Below are positions 5,770 through 8,470 of a DNA stretch of 8,470 bases, piece after piece (positions within the stretch are counted from its first letter, which is position 1; every line of letters begins with the position of its first letter). The notes beneath the pieces are model-generated. The model had not been told where the DNA came from. It saw only the letters and a list, made by a program, of their open reading frames with translations, and did not search any database. This stretch comes from an uncultured Odoribacter sp. (GTDB lineage Bacteria > Bacteroidota > Bacteroidia > Bacteroidales > Marinifilaceae). Position numbers and translations under genes: made by a program. The stretch is from assembly GCA_900544025.1 (NCBI GenBank), contig UQTM01000106.1, positions 1-8,470 of the forward strand. The letters are read 5' to 3'.

Positions 5770-7926
5770 TTATTCATCGTCATCCGTTTCCTGGTAAGAC
5801 TTCAGCAATTCTTCCTGCACATCCGAAGGCACTTTTTCATAACCGGCAAAAGTCATCGTAAAAGTGGCACGTCCGCCGGAAATGGAACTTAGAGCCGTAG
5901 AGTAGCGTTGCATCTCTTTCAAGGGCACTTTTGCCATGATTTTCTGGAAACCGCTGTCTGCATCCATTCCCATAATCAAAGCCCGCCGGGTTTGCAGGTC
6001 GCTCATCACATCTCCCATATCCTCGTCCGGCACGAGCACTTCCACATCATACATCGGCTCGAGGATTTTAGGATTGGCCTTTTTGAACGCTTCGCTGAAA
6101 GCATGCCGCCCCGCCAGCCGGAAAGATATTTCATTGGAATCTACCGGGTGCATCTTACCGTCGTAAATACAAACCCGGATATCCCGTGCATACGAACCGG
6201 TAAGAGGACCTTCTTCCATTTTTTCCATAATCCCTTTCAGGATTGCGGGCATAAAACGGGCTTCGATCACCCCGCCGACAATACAGTTATAAAACACCAG
6301 CTTCCCTCCCCACGGCAACTCGTAAACCTCTTTTCCCTTAACCGACATTTTGCTATCGACACCGCCGATTTTATAAGAAACGGGGTCGGGCATCCCTTCT
6401 TCAAAAGGCTCGATAACCATGTGCACCTCGCCAAACTGCCCTGCCCCTCCCGACTGTTTTTTATGGCGATATTCCGCCTGTGCATATTTCGTGATCGTTT
6501 CCCGGTATGGAATCTTAGGCGCATAAAATTCGATAGGAATTTTATCGTTATGCTCGATACGCCATTTCATCGTATTTAAATGAAATTCACCCTGTCCGGA
6601 AAGAATCATCTGTTTCAGTTCTTTGGAATATTCTACCAGCAACGACGGGTCTTCCTCGTGCATCCGGTAAAGCACTTCCGCCATCTTCTCTTCGTCCGCT
6701 TTGTTCACCGCCTTTACCGCAGTGCGGAACCGGGAATTCGGGTATTTTATACCGGGGAATTTATAATCGCATTCTTTGGCATTCAGGGTATCCCCGTTCT
6801 TCGTATCTTTCAGTTTTACCGTCGCTCCGAGATCTCCGGCACGTAATTCCGATACCTTTGTCCGGTTTTTTCCGGCTACGGCATACAACTGGGTGATACG
6901 TTCCTTCGTCCCGGTAGTCATATTTATCAGATCGTCCCCTTCTTTCATCACCCCGGAGATCACTTTAAAATAATTGATATCTCCCAGATGCGGCTCGATA
7001 GACGTGCTGAAAACAAAAGCGGACGTCATCCCCTTCACATCGTAAGGAACCAAACGTCCGTCCTCGGTTGTCATTCCCGGCATAGCAGCCGCAGAGGGGG
7101 CTACATTCACCAAAAACTCCATAAATCGCCTCACACACATATCTTTTTCTGCCGATACGCAGAACACCGGGAACATATCACGACTGATCAATCCCTTCCG
7201 TATCCCGGCACGCATCTCGTCTTCGGTCAGGCTTCCTTTTTCAAAATAAAGCTCCATCAACCCTTCGTCATTCTCGGCAGCCGCTTCGATCAAAGCATTG
7301 TGCAACTCTCCGGCTTTTTCCTTTTCGGAATCGGGGATCGGCAACACATCCGGTTTACCGCCTTCCGGCTTCCATTGATACATTTCCATTTTCAAAACAT
7401 CCACCACCCGATTGAATCCCATCCCCTGATTCACCGGATACTGAACCAGCACCACCTTTTTCCCGAACGAAGCCTGGGCATGTTCGATCGTCTGCTCGAA
7501 ATTGGCTTTTTCGTGGTCGAGCTGGTTTACGACAAAAATCACCGGCTTATTCAATTTTTTGGCATGACGGCTGACAATCTCCGTTCCTACTTCAACACCC
7601 CGCACAGCGTTTACCACCATAACGGCCGTGTCGGCAACATTCAGCGCAGAGATCACACCTCCGACAAAATCGTCAGCACCCGGCGTATCGATGAAATTCA
7701 GTTTCTGCTCTTTCCATTCGGTATATAATACTGCTGGAAAAACAGAAGAACCGTATTCCTGTTCCACCGGTCTGTAATCGGAAGAAGTGTTTTTAGCACT
7801 TATCGTACCCCTGCGCGGAATGACCCCGCCCTCATACATCATCGCTTCGGCAAGTGTGGTTTTTCCAGAACCCGCACTGCCCACAAGAGCGATATTCTTG
7901 ATTTCATTCGGATTGTAGGTTTTCAT
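5770..7926 (-). CDS. fusA2: EF-G paralogue of the EF-G2 type, altered GTPase centre
   Basis: A 718-residue ribosomal translocase paralogue with all five EF-G domains: G (about 1-285), II (295-395), III (400-475), IV (476-610), V (615-705). The P-loop GSAGSGKT (16-23) is present, but other GTPase motifs deviate. The usual RGIT of switch I reads YGSS (58-61), so the invariant Thr is Ser61. DTPGHVDF reads DTPGADDF (80-87), replacing the catalytic His with Ala84. NKxD reads NQLD (134-137). Domain IV keeps GGAGQFGEV (493-501) and the tip loop HPVDSNE with His593, the translocation element. Between GEV and GGVI there are 49 residues against 23 in E. coli EF-G as I recall it, an insertion of about 26 (near 515-540). 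Bacteroides EF-G2 (FusA2) is reported to support translocation without GTP hydrolysis in carbon starvation, and this fits. The gene stands alone, away from rpsL/rpsG/tuf, so it is not the housekeeping fusA. Tet ribosome-protection proteins are unlikely, as they keep the G3 His. The start at 7926 gives MKTYNPNEIKNIALVG, directly before the P-loop. Confidence 0.93.
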   Translation of the reverse strand: MKTYNPNEIKNIALVGSAGSGKTTLAEAMMYEGGVIPRRGTISAKNTSSDYRPVEQEYGSSVFPAVLYTEWKEQKLNFIDTPGADDFVGGVISALNVADTAVMVVNAVRGVEVGTEIVSRHAKKLNKPVIFVVNQLDHEKANFEQTIEHAQASFGKKVVLVQYPVNQGMGFNRVVDVLKMEMYQWKPEGGKPDVLPIPDSEKEKAGELHNALIEAAAENDEGLMELYFEKGSLTEDEMRAGIRKGLISRDMFPVFCVSAEKDMCVRRFMEFLVNVAPSAAAMPGMTTEDGRLVPYDVKGMTSAFVFSTSIEPHLGDINYFKVISGVMKEGDDLINMTTGTKERITQLYAVAGKNRTKVSELRAGDLGATVKLKDTKNGDTLNAKECDYKFPGIKYPNSRFRTAVKAVNKADEEKMAEVLYRMHEEDPSLLVEYSKELKQMILSGQGEFHLNTMKWRIEHNDKIPIEFYAPKIPYRETITKYAQAEYRHKKQSGGAGQFGEVHMVIEPFEEGMPDPVSYKIGGVDSKMSVKGKEVYELPWGGKLVFYNCIVGGVIEARFMPAILKGIMEKMEEGPLTGSYARDIRVCIYDGKMHPVDSNEISFRLAGRHAFSEAFKKANPKILEPMYDVEVLVPDEDMGDVMSDLQTRRALIMGMDADSGFQKIMAKVPLKEMQRYSTALSSISGGRATFTMTFAGYEKVPSDVQEELLKSYQETDDDE

Positions 7927-8172
7927 AGGTTATTGTTTTTAGTTATTCGTTGAAAAATGCATCTCAAACGTTTTAAATAAGGATTCCAAATTAAACAAAA
8001 CTTTTTTAAAAAACAAGTAACCGAAACCGGAGCGCTCAAAGAAATTTCTGGCAGGATTTGTTAAATTACCTAAAAGAAAACCGTAAAATATGACATCATA
8101 CGTATATGTAAATAAGTTGGCGTATTTTTTGATTAGATATAAAAAAAGAAACATTATTATTAATAAAACGTT
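7927..8172. promoter_or_regulatory. AT-rich divergent promoter region between the EF-G2 and YugP-type genes
   Basis: No gene fits in these 246 bp. Both flanking genes point outward, so it must hold both promoters and leaders. Toward the EF-G2 gene, AACGTTTG (7972-7965, minus) is one base off a -7 element, with TTTG 23 bp upstream, slightly too far. Toward yugP, TAAGTTGG (8113-8120) is one base off, with TATG 20 bp upstream; both are weak. Symmetric sequences include TTTTTTAAAAAA (8002-8013), GAGCGCTC (8030-8037), AGAAATTTCT (8040-8049), and ACAT-c-ATACGTAT-ATGT (8093-8109, one bulged base). Any could be an operator. In Bacteroides the EF-G2 gene is reported to be activated by the carbon-starvation regulator Cur, but I cannot assign a Cur site. 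Confidence 0.5.
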
Positions 8173-8470
8173 ATGGAACAAGAAGTAGCTATGCACTCCA
8201 ATCTATGGATTTGGGTGATTTTTATCGGATTTACCGTTATTAGCTGGCTAATCAGCCACCAATTGAAAAGCCGTTTCGAAAAATATTCCAAAATACCTAC
8301 CGCCAACGGCATGACAGGCCGGGATGTCGTGGAAAAAATGTTACGCGACAACGGAGTGACGGGAGTGAAGATCGGATCGGTGGAAGGTCAATTGACCGAC
8401 CATTACAACCCTCTGAACAAAACCATCAATCTCAGCCACGACGTATATTACGGCAACAGTATTGCGGCTG
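8173..8470 (+). CDS. yugP: YugP-type membrane zinc metallopeptidase (5' part only)
   Basis: The first 99 codons, hand-translated, of a gene that runs off the right edge. The protein begins MEQEVAMHSN, followed by a transmembrane segment (about residues 11-27, LWIWVIFIGFTVISWLI) and then a basic amphipathic stretch. The family-type region follows: GMTGRDVVEKMLRDNGV (46-62), GQLTDHYNP (72-80) and NKTINLSHDVY (82-92). These match the YugP/PF04298 family of single-domain membrane neutral zinc peptidases. In that family the HExxH-type zinc site comes soon after this point, so it lies outside the window and cannot be checked. The family is usually about 220-230 residues; its substrate is not well established. 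The start at 8173 is preceded by an A-rich leader without Shine-Dalgarno; ATG at 8191 (Met7) would also keep the membrane segment. It is transcribed divergently from the EF-G paralogue. Confidence 0.9.
   Translation, partial: MEQEVAMHSNLWIWVIFIGFTVISWLISHQLKSRFEKYSKIPTANGMTGRDVVEKMLRDNGVTGVKIGSVEGQLTDHYNPLNKTINLSHDVYYGNSIAA

Noticed and set aside
5908..7728. Several open frames on the plus strand across the EF-G2 gene
   Set aside because: All are antisense to a complete, well-supported gene and show biased, domain-free composition.
5770..7926. EF-G-like protein as a tetracycline ribosome-protection gene (Tet family)
   Set aside because: Tet proteins retain the G3 histidine and active GTPase motifs. 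This one has DTPGA and an EF-G-type domain IV tip (HPVDSNE), which fits EF-G2 instead.
1366..7926. ClpB, RsmE and the EF-G paralogue as a designed translation-stress cluster
   Set aside because: They are separated by terminators and own promoters, and the neighbours (gnd, DUF4159, YugP-type protease) do not fit. Co-location alone is not evidence of a system.
7939..8196. 85-codon minus-strand frame, hydrophobic start
   Set aside because: It fills the AT-rich divergent promoter region and overlaps the start of the YugP-type gene. The Phe/Leu/Tyr-rich translation is what AT-rich DNA gives by chance, and it has no family resemblance.

Overview
The window looks like chromosomal DNA of a Bacteroidota bacterium, most likely order Bacteroidales (an Odoribacter/Butyricimonas-like gut anaerobe is a guess). 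The grounds are the protein sequences (ClpB, the EF-G2-type factor, the YugP-type protease), a Bacteroidota-type promoter (-7 element TACCTTTG) upstream of rsmE, and starts that mostly lack a convincing Shine-Dalgarno. Gene density is ordinary. No mobile element, CRISPR array, tRNA or rRNA was found.

Layout, left to right. Minus strand: 6-phosphogluconate dehydrogenase gnd (1-1282, C-terminal end cut off by the window edge). Then a strong hairpin abutting the gnd start codon; the disaggregase clpB (1366-3957); a near-perfect terminator hairpin (4074-4105); a secreted DUF4159 protein (4144-4824); the 16S rRNA methyltransferase rsmE (4866-5570), probably co-transcribed with the DUF4159 gene; a Bacteroidota-type promoter and two stem-loops (5571-5769); and a large EF-G paralogue (5770-7926). 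A 246-bp AT-rich divergent promoter region follows. Last, on the plus strand, comes the start of a YugP-type membrane zinc metallopeptidase (8173 to the right edge).

The genes do not form one obvious pathway. Three of the six act in translation or protein quality control: RsmE modifies the 30S decoding region, the EF-G paralogue moves tRNAs, and ClpB rescues aggregates. gnd is a pentose-phosphate enzyme, and the DUF4159 protein has no known function.

Most notable is the EF-G paralogue. Its GTPase centre is altered at diagnostic positions (catalytic His replaced by Ala84, switch I Thr by Ser61, NKxD changed to NQLD). Its domain IV keeps the tip histidine and carries about 26 extra residues. 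This matches EF-G2 of Bacteroides, reported to support translocation without GTP hydrolysis during starvation. Second is the hairpin at the gnd start, which looks like a terminator whose T-run runs straight into the gnd ATG and which has another in-frame ATG in its loop. Third is a GTG with a Shine-Dalgarno-like sequence inside clpB, at the codon aligned with the internal start used in E. coli to make the short ClpB isoform. I found no gene cluster that looks like an undescribed defence, biosynthetic or mobile system.
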